Assembly (NCBI GenBank): GCA_964639225.1
Contig: CAZXCK010000047.1
Span: forward strand, 1 to 28,264
DNA length: 28,264 nt
Direction: 5' to 3'
DNA from: CAZXCK01 sp964639225
Lineage (GTDB): Bacteria; Chloroflexota; Anaerolineae; Aggregatilineales; Phototrophicaceae
The notes under the pieces are model-generated. The model had not been told where the DNA came from. It was given only the letters and a program-made list of their open reading frames with translations, and did no database searches. A program made the translations under genes and the position numbers. Of this stretch, positions 1-8,585 are shown in pieces (position 1 is the first letter of the stretch; the number at the start of each line of letters is the position of its first letter).

Positions 1-908
1 CGCGGTTCCAGTTCGCCATCGTCGCCCAGAATGTACTCCTGCGACTCCCACAACTCCATGTCGAAGGCTTCGCCGTCCCAGTCGGAATCGTCATCGTCAC
101 GCAGCCTGCCTTTGCGCTTGCGCGCCACTGGCTCTTCCAGCGTGCGCTTGGCGGCATTGGCGATGGACTGCGCCCACGCTTCGTAATCGTCAACAGCGAA
201 TGCCACATCTTCTTTGCTGGTCTCCAGGTGAAAACACACCACGCCCTCGCTGGCGTCCGGGTCGGCCAGTTTGGCGATGCGGATGTTCTGCATATGGCGC
301 AGTCGGATGACCCGCTCCACACAGTCATCATCCCTCAGAAAGACCAGCGTCGCGGGCGTCAGATAAACGCGGATGGCGTCATCCAGCGTCCACATACCGT
401 AAACATCCTGGTGCGCCAGGTGAGCCGCAGCCGGTGGCCGGTAGATGTACGGGCGTCGCTGCCGGTACGAACGCACCGTGTCCTCATCCACCAGGTCTTT
501 AAGCGCCCGCACCATCGTCATCATCGCCGATCGCATCAGCCGCACTTTGAGGATGTTCCACTGACCGCCCGTGTTGGCGTGGATTTCGATACCGTTGATG
601 CCGTCCTCGTACTTGCGCGGTCGCCAGAATCCCTCAATCTCGTGCCCCAGGCAGGTAAACAGCGGCCTGTCTCCCCAGCGCGCCGGATACACGACCATCT
701 CCTTGCTGGTCACATACACCAGCGCATCCTGCCAGCGGCGGCTCGGTCTCGACGGCTGCGACATCTGCACCCGCGCCCTGAAGCTGGCAACCGCGTTACG
801 CGGGCGCAGCCGTTCCAGGCGCTTGTGCTGGCGATTCTCCAGGTATATGCTCAGAGTGACGAGTCCAATAAACCCCGCCACTACCGCACCGATAATCAGG
901 TCTTCCAT
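1..908 (-). CDS. Membrane-anchored protein of unknown function, C-terminus cut by window edge
   Basis: The frame is open from the ATG at 908 to the left edge (302 codons) with no stop, so the C-terminus lies outside the window. The protein starts with one hydrophobic segment (about residues 4-22, MEDLIIGAVVAGFIGLVTLS) followed by a basic stretch, which predicts a single N-terminal anchor with the rest in the cytoplasm. The soluble part is rich in Arg, Trp and Asp and carries an acidic patch near the visible end (RDDDDSDWDG). I recognise no domain. A GGGGG run about 6 nt before the ATG can serve as ribosome binding site. The gene is divergent from the secreted protein at 1221. Existence of the gene is well supported by its length and anchor; its function is unknown. 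Confidence 0.75.
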   Translation of the reverse strand, partial: MEDLIIGAVVAGFIGLVTLSIYLENRQHKRLERLRPRNAVASFRARVQMSQPSRPSRRWQDALVYVTSKEMVVYPARWGDRPLFTCLGHEIEGFWRPRKYEDGINGIEIHANTGGQWNILKVRLMRSAMMTMVRALKDLVDEDTVRSYRQRRPYIYRPPAAAHLAHQDVYGMWTLDDAIRVYLTPATLVFLRDDDCVERVIRLRHMQNIRIAKLADPDASEGVVCFHLETSKEDVAFAVDDYEAWAQSIANAAKRTLEEPVARKRKGRLRDDDDSDWDGEAFDMELWESQEYILGDDGELEP

Positions 909-1220
909 GCCATCCCCCGCTTGGGTGCAGCCGCGATAGTGTTATTGTAACACCCAACATACCGGCGAAATCTGGCGTTTTGAAAGATACGAGATGCGCG
1001 ACGTCCGGCAGCGCAAAACCCGCCAGGTTGGCAGCATTCACCATGAGCACGGCTTCAGCATTTGATGAATATCGCCTTAAGAACGGCCATTTCATCGGGT
1101 AAGCGTAGAGTTCCTCTAAGTTTCTCTCAGGTTCATAGCGTAAGCTGATAGTTGACCAGTTGCGCCAGTTGCCTCTGGTGTGGCTGCTTACCAGAAAAAT
1201 ACAGTGTGAGGAGAAATCAC
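909..1220. other. Divergent intergenic region between two genes of unknown function
   Basis: These 312 bases separate two divergently transcribed genes. They hold the short palindrome at 939-953, probably part of the leftward promoter. I see no convincing -35/-10 pair for the rightward gene. A minus-strand open frame (796-1095) covers part of the region, but it overlaps the real left-edge gene in another frame and has no recognisable domain. Confidence 0.5.
939..953 (-). promoter_or_regulatory. GTGTTA-TTG-TAACAC palindrome containing a -10-like box
   Basis: Perfect 6-bp arms flank a 3-bp spacer, 31 bp upstream of the left-edge gene's start. On the minus strand the element contains TACAAT (944-949), one mismatch from a sigma-70 -10 box. 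No good -35 box is visible at the right distance. It could be an operator over the promoter or only a promoter element. Confidence 0.35.
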
Positions 1221-1973
1221 ATGTTGAAACGACTCACCTTACTTCTGACAATCGCGGCCTTGACCGCCTTTGGACTGGCAGCCTCTGCCCAGGATGAAAC
1301 CCCACCACCGTCCTCGATTGACGTCATCACCGTTGAGGGGGCCGAGGACGCCTGCCATGTCGATAACGATGTCGCGCGCATTGTCCTTAGCTTCAACGAG
1401 CCAGGCGACGTCACCATGCGCGCCCAGGCTTACACCGATTTCTACGACGAGACGACCGAGTACATGACCACCGGCGCGGGCCTGCTGGAGATCATCGTCA
1501 ACGCCCCCACCCTGCCAGAACACTCGGTGATCCAGTACAGCTTCAGCAATGGCGACCCGGCGGACACAGCCTACATCGCCATCAACTGCACCACCGGCCT
1601 GTGGAGCGAAGGCCAGTACTTCGGTGACGATGGCCGCATCGCTGCCGGTCCGGATGTCCCGGTTGTGTTCTATCCGCTCCTGAACGATGAGCGAGAGCCT
1701 TACTGGGAATTCTATACCGTAGATCTGGAAGACCCAGAGCGGAGCGGTGAACTGTCGCTGCGGCTGACAGCGGACAGGCTGGCGGAGTTCGAGCGCAGAC
1801 CGGACGAGAACACCGCGATTGCCATCACCCGCGACGGCCTGGCGACCCTCTACCGCCTGACCACCGGCCACCTTCAGGTCAACTACGCGCCCAATGAAGA
1901 GGGTAAAGTGTTCGTCGTCATCTTCGACGGCAACCGCCCCCGCATCCAGCGCGCGGACTTCGAGGCGAATTAG
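1221..1973 (+). CDS. Small secreted protein of unknown function
   Basis: The product has 250 residues. It begins with a clear signal peptide (MLKRLTLLLTIAALTAFGLA, then a predicted cut after ASA at residue 23), so it is exported. There is no lipobox Cys. The mature part has only two cysteines (Cys45 and Cys123), which could form one disulfide, and a beta-rich-looking middle region (about 50-125), perhaps an Ig-like sandwich; that fold is a guess. The frame extends upstream to 1152, but the ATG at 1221 is chosen because GAGGAG (1208-1213) sits 7 nt before it and the signal peptide starts there. It is transcribed alone and ends 40 nt before a strong hairpin. I do not recognise a family. Confidence 0.8.
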   Translation: MLKRLTLLLTIAALTAFGLAASAQDETPPPSSIDVITVEGAEDACHVDNDVARIVLSFNEPGDVTMRAQAYTDFYDETTEYMTTGAGLLEIIVNAPTLPEHSVIQYSFSNGDPADTAYIAINCTTGLWSEGQYFGDDGRIAAGPDVPVVFYPLLNDEREPYWEFYTVDLEDPERSGELSLRLTADRLAEFERRPDENTAIAITRDGLATLYRLTTGHLQVNYAPNEEGKVFVVIFDGNRPRIQRADFEAN

Positions 1974-2012
1974 CGGTCAGCCGCTGGCCGCCAGCGCATC
2001 AACCTGACACAG

Positions 2013-2044
2013 AACGGGGCGATCCTGCGCAGGATCGCCCCGTT
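2013..2044 (+). terminator. 32-nt perfect palindrome, probable terminator of the secreted-protein gene
   Basis: Two exact 16-nt arms (AACGGGGCGATCCTGC and its complement) abut directly, 40 nt after the stop codon. The stem is very stable, but the tail (CATTTGTCGTCATTTGT) is only moderately T-rich, so this is not a textbook intrinsic terminator. Confidence 0.7.
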
Positions 2045-2189
2045 CATTTGTCGTCATTTGTGGCTCAGACCGTCCAGCCCAACCGCGCCATCATCGGTTA
2101 GCCAATCCTAACCTCACCAACCGAACATTCGTGCTACAATAACATCAACACAGCAACCATCTCTGCCGCCACCGTCACACTGCTGCACC

Positions 2190-2232
2190 AAAAAACTGAC
2201 TGCTGCTGCACTATAATGCAGCAGTCCGTCAG
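2190..2232 (-). terminator. Intrinsic terminator of the carbohydrate operon
   Basis: Read on the minus strand, a stem of CTGCTGCA pairs with TGCAGCAG (2217-2224 with 2203-2210) around a 6-nt loop. Outer arms CTGAC/GTCAG (2196-2200, 2228-2232) extend it, and six U residues follow (2190-2195). The hairpin begins within the stop codon of the last gene at 2229. Confidence 0.75.
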
Positions 2233-4232
2233 CGGGCCGTCAGGCGCAGCGCGAACCGAAAGCGTCCGTCGTCTTCGTACCACATGGGGAAGTTCGTCCC
2301 CCAGACGTTGTTGTACAGGTTGAAGTGCATCCCGTTCTCCAGCGGGGGCTGGGCATCGTCGAAGCGCAGCAGCGACCGTCGGCCAGGGGCCACCAGCGGC
2401 GCATCCAGCGTGAAGATCGACAGACCCGCCGGGTTCATCACACCCCGGTCGACGGCGTGCAGGCTGCGCGCTCCCCTGCTCACCACATCCAGCGGCGAGA
2501 CGAACGTCCCCAGCTTGTCCAGTTGCCAGCGTTCCGGCTCGTCGATGATCGGATCGAACGACAGCCACAGCGCCTCTGGCATCCGCGACGCCGGCTTGCC
2601 GAACCAGCGCACGTCCAGGTTGACCTGGGGCGCGCCCACCGGGAAGTACCACGCCATCTGGAACAGCGCCGGACAGCCGTACTCAGCGGTGGCCCGCTCC
2701 GGCATGCGCAGCTCCGCCAGAAAGTGATGGCCACTCTTATCGACACGGCGGCGCAGACTCGTCAGCTCTGGCAGCCAGTCCGCGCTGGTCGCGTGAGCAT
2801 GCTCCAGGCCAGGCTTGGTGAAGTCCTCGATCGCCCAGGAACGCACTTCGGGGTCGTCACGGTTGCGGTTGTACTGCTTATAGAACCGGTCGTAGTCCTC
2901 ATGCGAGAAGGTCTGGTAGCTCACCAGACCCAGGCGCTTGCCGGTGTCGGCCCAGCGATAGCCATTGCTGAACTGAACCAGTCCCGTCAGCGCCCCCTGA
3001 CGGTCGAAACGCACGCTGAAGTGCGTCGTGGCGTAGGTCGTGTCTGGCTCGCAGTCCTCGCCGCCGTCCATGGTCAGGCGTTCGGGCCGGAGCGCCGCCA
3101 GCCGGGCAGCGGCGGCCTGCTTCAGTTGAGCGTCGTCCAGCGAGTCGACGGCGGCGGTCAGGTAGTCGCGCTGCTCCGCCCACGACGCCTCGAAGCCCCG
3201 GAAGTCATCACGCTGGCGCGCGACCTCGAACTCTGGCCGGCCATAGCAGCCATGCTCCGGCAGATGCGTCTTCTCGTCCAGTCCCCAGGTGTGCTCGGCC
3301 ACCAGCAGCAGATTGCGGCTGAAGCGCCCAATGTCCGCGGCCTGGGGATCAACTCCGCCTTGATTGATCCAGCCGGCTCTCAGGTCCATCAACTCGCGCA
3401 GACCGGCGACTTTGGCCGGGTCGGTACCAGCGCCGTGTATCCACGTATCACCGATCTCCTGCGTCAGCACCGGCAGGCGATCCCTGACTTCCGGCAGGCG
3501 GGCGGCGAAGGCATCCAGCGTGGACGCGATCACACGCGCATCCGGGAAGCGCTGGCGCATACTGGCGAAGGCGGCGCGCACATCGTCCGGGGACTGCGGA
3601 CCGATGTTGTCGCCGGTGAGGATGACCGAGACGGCGTCATCCAGGCCATCGATGATGCCGGTGTTGCCGTAAACCTGGTGGTACATGACCACCACATCCG
3701 TGTCGCTGGCCTCATCGCGCCACACGAACACGGGCGGCACGTCGGGCACACTCGACGCCGGGTTGACGCCAATATGCAGGAAGGTGATACCCGCTTCGGC
3801 CAGCAGTGGCACCAGTCCGCGTGTGTGGCCGGGCACGTCGGTCATCTTGGCGGCGATGGTGCGCTTGCCAAAGCGTTCGTCCAGCGTCCTGGCCAGGCTC
3901 AGACCATAACGAAACAACGACACATCCACGAGTTCGGTGTGCGTCGTAAACGGCAGACCGTGCCAGGCGATGTCACCAGCAGCGATAGCGTCTTCCATCA
4001 GCCGGCGTTCCTGTGGGCCAGCCTGCTCCAGATACTCATAGATCAGCCACGAGCCGGTGGTCCACACAAAGCCAGCGTCATCGTCGCTTTCGCGCATCGT
4101 CCGCGCCAGCCGGATAGCGCCAGGGATGAAATGCTGGAAATAGCGCTCGACCACGACGCGCGCGTAGTCGGTAAAACCAACGTCGAGATGGGTCTTAAAG
4201 ACCATATGGACTTTGGGCGTGTTGGCGATCAT
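2229..4232 (-). CDS. GH38-like (DUF5054-type) glycoside hydrolase, cytoplasmic
   Basis: The product has 667 residues and no signal peptide. The N-terminus (KTHLDVGFTDYA, His15 and Asp17) matches the H-x-D zinc motif of GH38-type alpha-mannosidases. MTDVPGHTRG (Asp132, His136) resembles the GH38 'DPFGHS' segment that carries the nucleophile. WHGLPFTTHTE (about 90-100) and VAEHTWGLDE (His314) are further plausible active-site or metal-site segments. The C-terminal half (about 400-667) looks like the beta-sandwich region of these enzymes. From memory it best matches DUF5054, a GH38-like family with little biochemistry, so the exact sugar specificity is unknown. It is the last gene of the ABC-transporter operon, 49 nt after the PHP-domain gene, which suggests it acts on the imported saccharide. 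The ATG at 4232 has only a weak upstream GGAAG; Met10 is an alternative start. Confidence 0.8.
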   Translation of the reverse strand: MIANTPKVHMVFKTHLDVGFTDYARVVVERYFQHFIPGAIRLARTMRESDDDAGFVWTTGSWLIYEYLEQAGPQERRLMEDAIAAGDIAWHGLPFTTHTELVDVSLFRYGLSLARTLDERFGKRTIAAKMTDVPGHTRGLVPLLAEAGITFLHIGVNPASSVPDVPPVFVWRDEASDTDVVVMYHQVYGNTGIIDGLDDAVSVILTGDNIGPQSPDDVRAAFASMRQRFPDARVIASTLDAFAARLPEVRDRLPVLTQEIGDTWIHGAGTDPAKVAGLRELMDLRAGWINQGGVDPQAADIGRFSRNLLLVAEHTWGLDEKTHLPEHGCYGRPEFEVARQRDDFRGFEASWAEQRDYLTAAVDSLDDAQLKQAAAARLAALRPERLTMDGGEDCEPDTTYATTHFSVRFDRQGALTGLVQFSNGYRWADTGKRLGLVSYQTFSHEDYDRFYKQYNRNRDDPEVRSWAIEDFTKPGLEHAHATSADWLPELTSLRRRVDKSGHHFLAELRMPERATAEYGCPALFQMAWYFPVGAPQVNLDVRWFGKPASRMPEALWLSFDPIIDEPERWQLDKLGTFVSPLDVVSRGARSLHAVDRGVMNPAGLSIFTLDAPLVAPGRRSLLRFDDAQPPLENGMHFNLYNNVWGTNFPMWYEDDGRFRFALRLTAR

Positions 4233-4281
4233 ACGACTAGGGACTTCCGTTGCAGATGAGGATAAGAAAGCGTGCGTAATC

Positions 4282-5673
4282 TTAACCGATGTAGATTGGA
4301 TTTGTCAGGGCATGAACATTGACGGGGTCGGCGTCCGGCTCGACAAGCTGCGCGCGCAGATAGGGCGTCCCCTGTGTGCTGAGGGGGACTTCCCAGACGC
4401 AGTCATCACCATCAACGTCAAAACGCGCCATACACCCTGACGCGCCGTGAACCTGCATTTGCAGACCGTCCGCGCCCTGCGCAGAGACATGCAGCGTCAC
4501 ACGGTCATCAGATGGGCGCGGGATGCTGTCGCCCATGATGGCGTCACCCACCCGCAGAGTCAGTCGGGGGCCGCCTGGCGTGGCGCTGATGAAGGCATGC
4601 CCGGCGCGCAGGTTATGCAGCAGCTTCGCCGGTGACGGCGCGCCGTCGCAGTGAATCCACATCGTCGGCTGGCCGATCCGCGCGATATGCTCACGATGCA
4701 GGAAATGGGCATCACTGCCCCCAACCGCCACCAGTCTGTGACCGGCGCGCAGCCGCGCCTCCCAGAAGTCCAGCGCCGTCTGGTTGAAGAGCGGCCAGGG
4801 GCCGTTCCACACCTCGACGCACTGATAGCCTTCGACCTGCTCGTATTCCCAGGGTGGTCCATAAGGCCGGGGGTGGTTGCACGACACCAGATAGCCCGCC
4901 GCACGCGCCGCCTGAATGGCTTCGGCCATGCGCTCCGGGGACAGAATGCGGAAGTCGATCCAGCCCTGCCCGCCCCAGATGTTCCAGTGGCCCTTGTAGG
5001 TCGTCACTTCATAACCGGGGATGAGCATCAGCGACGTATCAATGTCGTTGAGCGCGGCCAGATGGGTGATGTTGTTGTGGTCCGTGATCGCCAGGAAGTC
5101 CAGGCCCAGTGCTTCGGACATCGTCACCAGCTCGCACGGGTCAGAGTCGCCGTCGCTGTGGACGGTGTGGCAGTGCAGTTCGCCACGATACCAGCCGTCG
5201 GCCTTCTGCGCGTCAGGGCGCGGCGAGGCGGACAGCGTCAGGCGTGGCGCGAATTCGCCGGGCGCGGCGGAGTCGACGGCAGGTGTCAGCGTGATGGTCA
5301 CGGTGTACTCGCAGCCGTCCGGCGCGACCTTGTACAAACCGAGACAGACGAACCATGTCCCCGCCTGGATGGGACCAGGCAGATAGCCGGGCGTGGCGTC
5401 ATCTGTGGCGACGAAGAACGACGCGCGCGCGCTGCCACTCCAGCCACGAAAGCCCTGCGTCATGAAGTCCGCGCCGCGCGGGTCGAAGATGCCAATATCG
5501 ACCGTGTTACCGCCGGTGAGGTGCGGATCGGAGCCGATGGCGGCGCTGTACTCGTAGCGCACGTCTATCCGCCCCGTACCCGTCGGTACATCGAACGGCA
5601 GGTTGAGATAGGTGAGCGTTTCGTCCTCGCTGGCACGGCCATTGAGGACGATCACAGTGGGGGCCGCCGTCAT
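4282..5673 (-). CDS. PHP-domain metallohydrolase, CehA/McbA type
   Basis: The product has 463 residues without signal peptide. The central PHP domain (about 160-400) shows the expected metal ligands in order: ELHCHTVHSDG (His167, His169), ITDHNN (Asp198, His199), GYEVT (Glu222), CNHPRP (His267) and GGSDAH (Asp321, His323). An N-terminal beta domain (1-150) and a short C-terminal beta domain (about 400-463) flank it, as in CehA/McbA-like proteins. PHP enzymes hydrolyse phosphoesters or related bonds with two or three metal ions; the substrate here cannot be read from the sequence. The start overlaps the stop of the ABC ATPase gene by 4 nt (ATGA), implying translational coupling. Its place between a sugar importer and a GH38-like hydrolase suggests a role in breaking down a modified sugar. 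Confidence 0.85.
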   Translation of the reverse strand: MTAAPTVIVLNGRASEDETLTYLNLPFDVPTGTGRIDVRYEYSAAIGSDPHLTGGNTVDIGIFDPRGADFMTQGFRGWSGSARASFFVATDDATPGYLPGPIQAGTWFVCLGLYKVAPDGCEYTVTITLTPAVDSAAPGEFAPRLTLSASPRPDAQKADGWYRGELHCHTVHSDGDSDPCELVTMSEALGLDFLAITDHNNITHLAALNDIDTSLMLIPGYEVTTYKGHWNIWGGQGWIDFRILSPERMAEAIQAARAAGYLVSCNHPRPYGPPWEYEQVEGYQCVEVWNGPWPLFNQTALDFWEARLRAGHRLVAVGGSDAHFLHREHIARIGQPTMWIHCDGAPSPAKLLHNLRAGHAFISATPGGPRLTLRVGDAIMGDSIPRPSDDRVTLHVSAQGADGLQMQVHGASGCMARFDVDGDDCVWEVPLSTQGTPYLRAQLVEPDADPVNVHALTNPIYIG

Positions 5674-6761
5674 GTGATGCGGTCCCCATCTTCACCATAG
5701 AAGAACACGCGCGACAGGTCGAGTTCCAGCCATACCTGCTGCGGCAGTTCGGGCATCTCATCCTCGAAGATGCGGACCGAGATCAGCGTCTCGCCGACGG
5801 TGAGGATGACCAGAACTTCGCCACCCAGCGTCTGCGTGACGTAGTGCTCTGCCGGGATGGTGTTGGGCGTGCCGGCCTCGGTATGAATGACGATATTCTC
5901 CGGGCGGATACCCAGCGACAGCGCCTCGCCGGATTTGGTGGCTTTGGGCAGCGTGCCGTTGAGTATGGCGGCATCGAGCGTGGCATCGGTGCCGGTGAAG
6001 TGCAGTACATTGGCGCTGCTGTCCATGGTACAGGGCAGCAGATTCATCGGCGGATTACCAATAAACGACGCGACAAAGGTATTGGCGGGCACCCGATAGA
6101 CTTCCAGCGGCGTACCAGCCTGCATAATTTTGCCGTTACGCATGACGACAATGCGATCCGCCAGGGCCATGGCTTCGGCCTGGTCGTGGGTCACATAAAG
6201 CGCGGTCACGCCGACATCGCGCTGTAAGTGCTTGAGGAAAGCGCGAGCTTCCAGGCGCAGCTTGGCGTCCAGGTTGCTCAACGGCTCATCGAACAGGAAG
6301 ACCTGTGCCTGATGCACCACCGCCCGCGCCACCGAAGCGCGCTGCTGCTGGCCGCCGGATAGCTGCCCCGGACGGCGCTTGAGCAGCTCGCCGATCTGCA
6401 GGTTGATAGCGACCTCGGTCACACGCTGTTCCAGCTCCGGGCGGGACGTGCCGCGCACCTTGAGCGGGTAGCCGATATTGTCCATGACCGTCATATGCGG
6501 ATAGAGCGCGTAGTCCTGAAAGACCATCGCAATATCGCGGTCACGCGGTGCCAGGTTGGTCACATCACGCGAGCCAATACGAATCGTGCCTGAGGTGGGA
6601 TTCTCCAGCCCGGCGACCATGCGCAGGGTCGTGGTTTTGCCGCAGCCGGACGGCCCCAGCAGCGCGATAAACTCGCCATCCTCAACGTGCAGGCTGATGC
6701 CGTCCACCGCGCGGACATCGCCAAAGTGTTTGTGGATATTCTCCAGGGTGACTGATGACAT
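5670..6761 (-). CDS. Sugar ABC transporter ATPase, MalK/UgpC family
   Basis: The product has 363 residues, typical of the MalK/UgpC/MsmK group. It has Walker A GPSGCGKTT (36-44), Q-loop in MVFQDYALYPH, signature LSGGQQQR (134-141), Walker B VFLFDEP (154-160), D-loop SNLD and the switch His192 in YVTHDQ. A C-terminal TOBE-like regulatory region (about 240-363) follows. It energises import by the two permeases upstream. The frame extends to 6794, but that would overlap the permease gene. The ATG at 6761 is preferred because the mature family start (SSVTLENIHKHFG) follows and an AAGG lies over the previous stop codon, with 13 nt between genes. One ATPase gene for two permeases implies a homodimer. 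Confidence 0.93.
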   Translation of the reverse strand: MSSVTLENIHKHFGDVRAVDGISLHVEDGEFIALLGPSGCGKTTTLRMVAGLENPTSGTIRIGSRDVTNLAPRDRDIAMVFQDYALYPHMTVMDNIGYPLKVRGTSRPELEQRVTEVAINLQIGELLKRRPGQLSGGQQQRASVARAVVHQAQVFLFDEPLSNLDAKLRLEARAFLKHLQRDVGVTALYVTHDQAEAMALADRIVVMRNGKIMQAGTPLEVYRVPANTFVASFIGNPPMNLLPCTMDSSANVLHFTGTDATLDAAILNGTLPKATKSGEALSLGIRPENIVIHTEAGTPNTIPAEHYVTQTLGGEVLVILTVGETLISVRIFEDEMPELPQQVWLELDLSRVFFYGEDGDRIT

Positions 6762-6774
6762 TTTAAGTTCAACC

Positions 6775-7602
6775 TTACTGCTTGATCCCACCAAAGAAAC
6801 GGAAGCCGTAGCGCCAGTTCACCAGCAGATAGAGCAGGATAGCCGGAGCGGTATACAGAACGGCATAGGCCGAGATGAGCCTGATCTGCGGGGAGCCGAT
6901 TTCGTCATAAAACTGGAAGAAAGCGACCGCCGCCGGCAGCTTATCCGGGCTGCGCAGCAGAATGAACGGGATCAGGAACGCACCCCAGGCGTTAACAAAA
7001 GCCCAGATCGCCACGACCATCATGCCGGGGCGAATCATGGGGAAGGTCACATCCAGGAAAATGCGGAAGGGTGACGCGCCGGCGACAATGGCGGCCTCTT
7101 CGTAAGAGCGCGGCACGCTGTCGACGAAATCCTGCATGATGAAGATGGCAGCCGGCAGCAGCCCGCCGACCATCACCAGAATGACGCCCAGATGCGTGTT
7201 AATCAGCCCCAGGTTGAAGATCAGCAGGAAGATCGGCACCATGCTGGCGGTACCCGTCACGACCGACGAGAACAGAATCAGCACGTAAGTCAGCACGCCG
7301 CGACCGGGCACGCTGCCCCGCGACAGGCCGTAGGCTGTCAGCGCGGCGACCAGCGCCGTGCCAATCATTGAGCCGACGCCGATAATCATGCTGTTCTGTA
7401 TCAGAGCACGGATAGCCAGTTGGTTGTCAAAAACCGTCTCAAAGTTGGCCAGCGACAGACGATCTGGGATGGCAATGCCCAGTGTCGCCTGCTCGTTGAA
7501 GGGCGCGAAGGCAAACCACAGCAGCGGCAGCACGAAAAACATGGCAACCAATATGGTGAACAGGGTGAGAACAATTCGCATTAAGGGATGGGTGTTTTTC
7601 AT
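6775..7602 (-). CDS. Carbohydrate ABC transporter permease, MalG-type
   Basis: The product has 275 residues with about six membrane segments. The EAA loop that docks on the ATPase is clear: SYEEAAIVAGASPF followed by FPMIRPG (about 166-193). Length and layout match MalG/UgpE/AraQ-type inner-membrane permeases. The start overlaps the preceding permease stop by 4 nt (ATGA at 7599-7602), and the ATPase gene follows after 13 nt. Together with the neighbouring permease it forms the membrane channel; substrate specificity cannot be assigned. Confidence 0.92.
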   Translation of the reverse strand: MKNTHPLMRIVLTLFTILVAMFFVLPLLWFAFAPFNEQATLGIAIPDRLSLANFETVFDNQLAIRALIQNSMIIGVGSMIGTALVAALTAYGLSRGSVPGRGVLTYVLILFSSVVTGTASMVPIFLLIFNLGLINTHLGVILVMVGGLLPAAIFIMQDFVDSVPRSYEEAAIVAGASPFRIFLDVTFPMIRPGMMVVAIWAFVNAWGAFLIPFILLRSPDKLPAAVAFFQFYDEIGSPQIRLISAYAVLYTAPAILLYLLVNWRYGFRFFGGIKQ

Positions 7603-8501
7603 GATTGTGCCCGCCTTGAACGCAGAATCAACAGGTATATGCTGGCCAGCAGCAGGTTAATCAGCATGACCACCACCGCGATGGCACTACCTCGACCGAA
7701 CTCGAAGAACTGTAAACCGGTTCGATAGGTATAAATCGCGATCACCTCGCTGCGGAAACTGGGACCGCCCCCCGTCAGCAGGAAGGGCGTGAACGTGTTG
7801 AAGGTCCACAGGGTGATCAGAATCAGATCGGTGACGATATAACCGCGCAGCAGCGGAAATAAGATATCGCGGAACTTCTGCCAGGGGCTGGCCCCGATCA
7901 CCTCGGCGGTTTCCAGATACGAAGGTGGAATCGAGGACAGTGCCGAGCTGAATAACAGCATCGAGAAAGCTGTGCCGCGCCAGGTGTTGAACAGGATGAT
8001 ACTCAGCATAGGATAGTCGAGCAGCCAATCCGGGTTGCCCAATCCGATGGTACTCAAAATCGCGTTGAGCGTCCCATTATCGGGGTCCAGAAAGGCAAAC
8101 CAGGCAAAAGCGACCACCACATCGGGGATAATCCAGGCGGCAATCGCCAGCGTGAAGACCGTCTCACGCAGGAATCCCTTGCGGCGGTGGAAAGCCATTG
8201 CAATCGTCAGTCCCAGGCCAGCCTGCCCGATGAGCGCCGAGCCGATGACAAACTGCGCCGTCAACAACAGGCTTTGCCCCATCTCACCGCGATTCATCCA
8301 GCGGTCGAAGTTGAACAGGCGCGTATAGTTATCGAGGCCGACAAAATCCGGATTGACGGCGGTGGCGCCGGTCAGGGTCTGGTTGGTAAAGCTGATGTAA
8401 AAAATCGAAAAGAACGGATAAAGCAAAAACACCGCCACAAAGAGGAGTGCCGGGGTGACAAACAAAAAACTGACTGGACGAGATAGAAGACTTCGCTGCA
8501 T
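7599..8501 (-). CDS. Carbohydrate ABC transporter permease, MalF/UgpA-type
   Basis: The product has 300 residues with about six membrane segments, beginning at residues 12-34. The EAA loop is SYLETAEVIGASPWQKF with FPLLRG (about 194-220). It is the partner of the MalG-type permease with which it shares a 4-nt overlap. It lacks the extra N-terminal region of enterobacterial MalF, so it is closer to UgpA/LacF-type subunits in size. It lies 84 nt after the binding-protein gene; that gap carries a hairpin. Confidence 0.92.
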   Translation of the reverse strand: MQRSLLSRPVSFLFVTPALLFVAVFLLYPFFSIFYISFTNQTLTGATAVNPDFVGLDNYTRLFNFDRWMNRGEMGQSLLLTAQFVIGSALIGQAGLGLTIAMAFHRRKGFLRETVFTLAIAAWIIPDVVVAFAWFAFLDPDNGTLNAILSTIGLGNPDWLLDYPMLSIILFNTWRGTAFSMLLFSSALSSIPPSYLETAEVIGASPWQKFRDILFPLLRGYIVTDLILITLWTFNTFTPFLLTGGGPSFRSEVIAIYTYRTGLQFFEFGRGSAIAVVVMLINLLLASIYLLILRSRRAQS

Positions 8502-8520
8502 AGCCTGTTTCCCCAGATGG

Positions 8521-8546
8521 CCGGGTGGGGGTTTAACCCCACCCGG
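8521..8546 (-). repeat. Intercistronic hairpin between binding-protein and permease genes
   Basis: Arms CCGGGTGGGG and CCCCACCCGG (10 bp each, perfect) flank a 6-nt loop. On the transcribed minus strand no U-run follows, so full termination is unlikely. A stem here would slow 3' decay or attenuate read-through, giving more binding protein than membrane subunits, as known for malE-malF spacers. Confidence 0.65.
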
Positions 8547-8585
8547 TTTGTGTTAAATAGCGAACGCGTAATCGCGTACTGGTGC

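Noticed and set aside
228..950. Plus-strand open frame of 240 codons
   Set aside because: It lies antisense to the left-edge gene, has a composition rich in Arg and His typical of a shadow frame, and shows no domain.
796..1095. Minus-strand open frame of 99 codons
   Set aside because: It overlaps the start of the better-supported left-edge gene in another frame and its C-terminal part is low-complexity Pro/Ala; no good ribosome site.
2325..4259. Plus-strand open frame of 644 codons
   Set aside because: It is fully antisense to the GH38-like gene, which has clear motifs. Long antisense frames are expected at this GC content.
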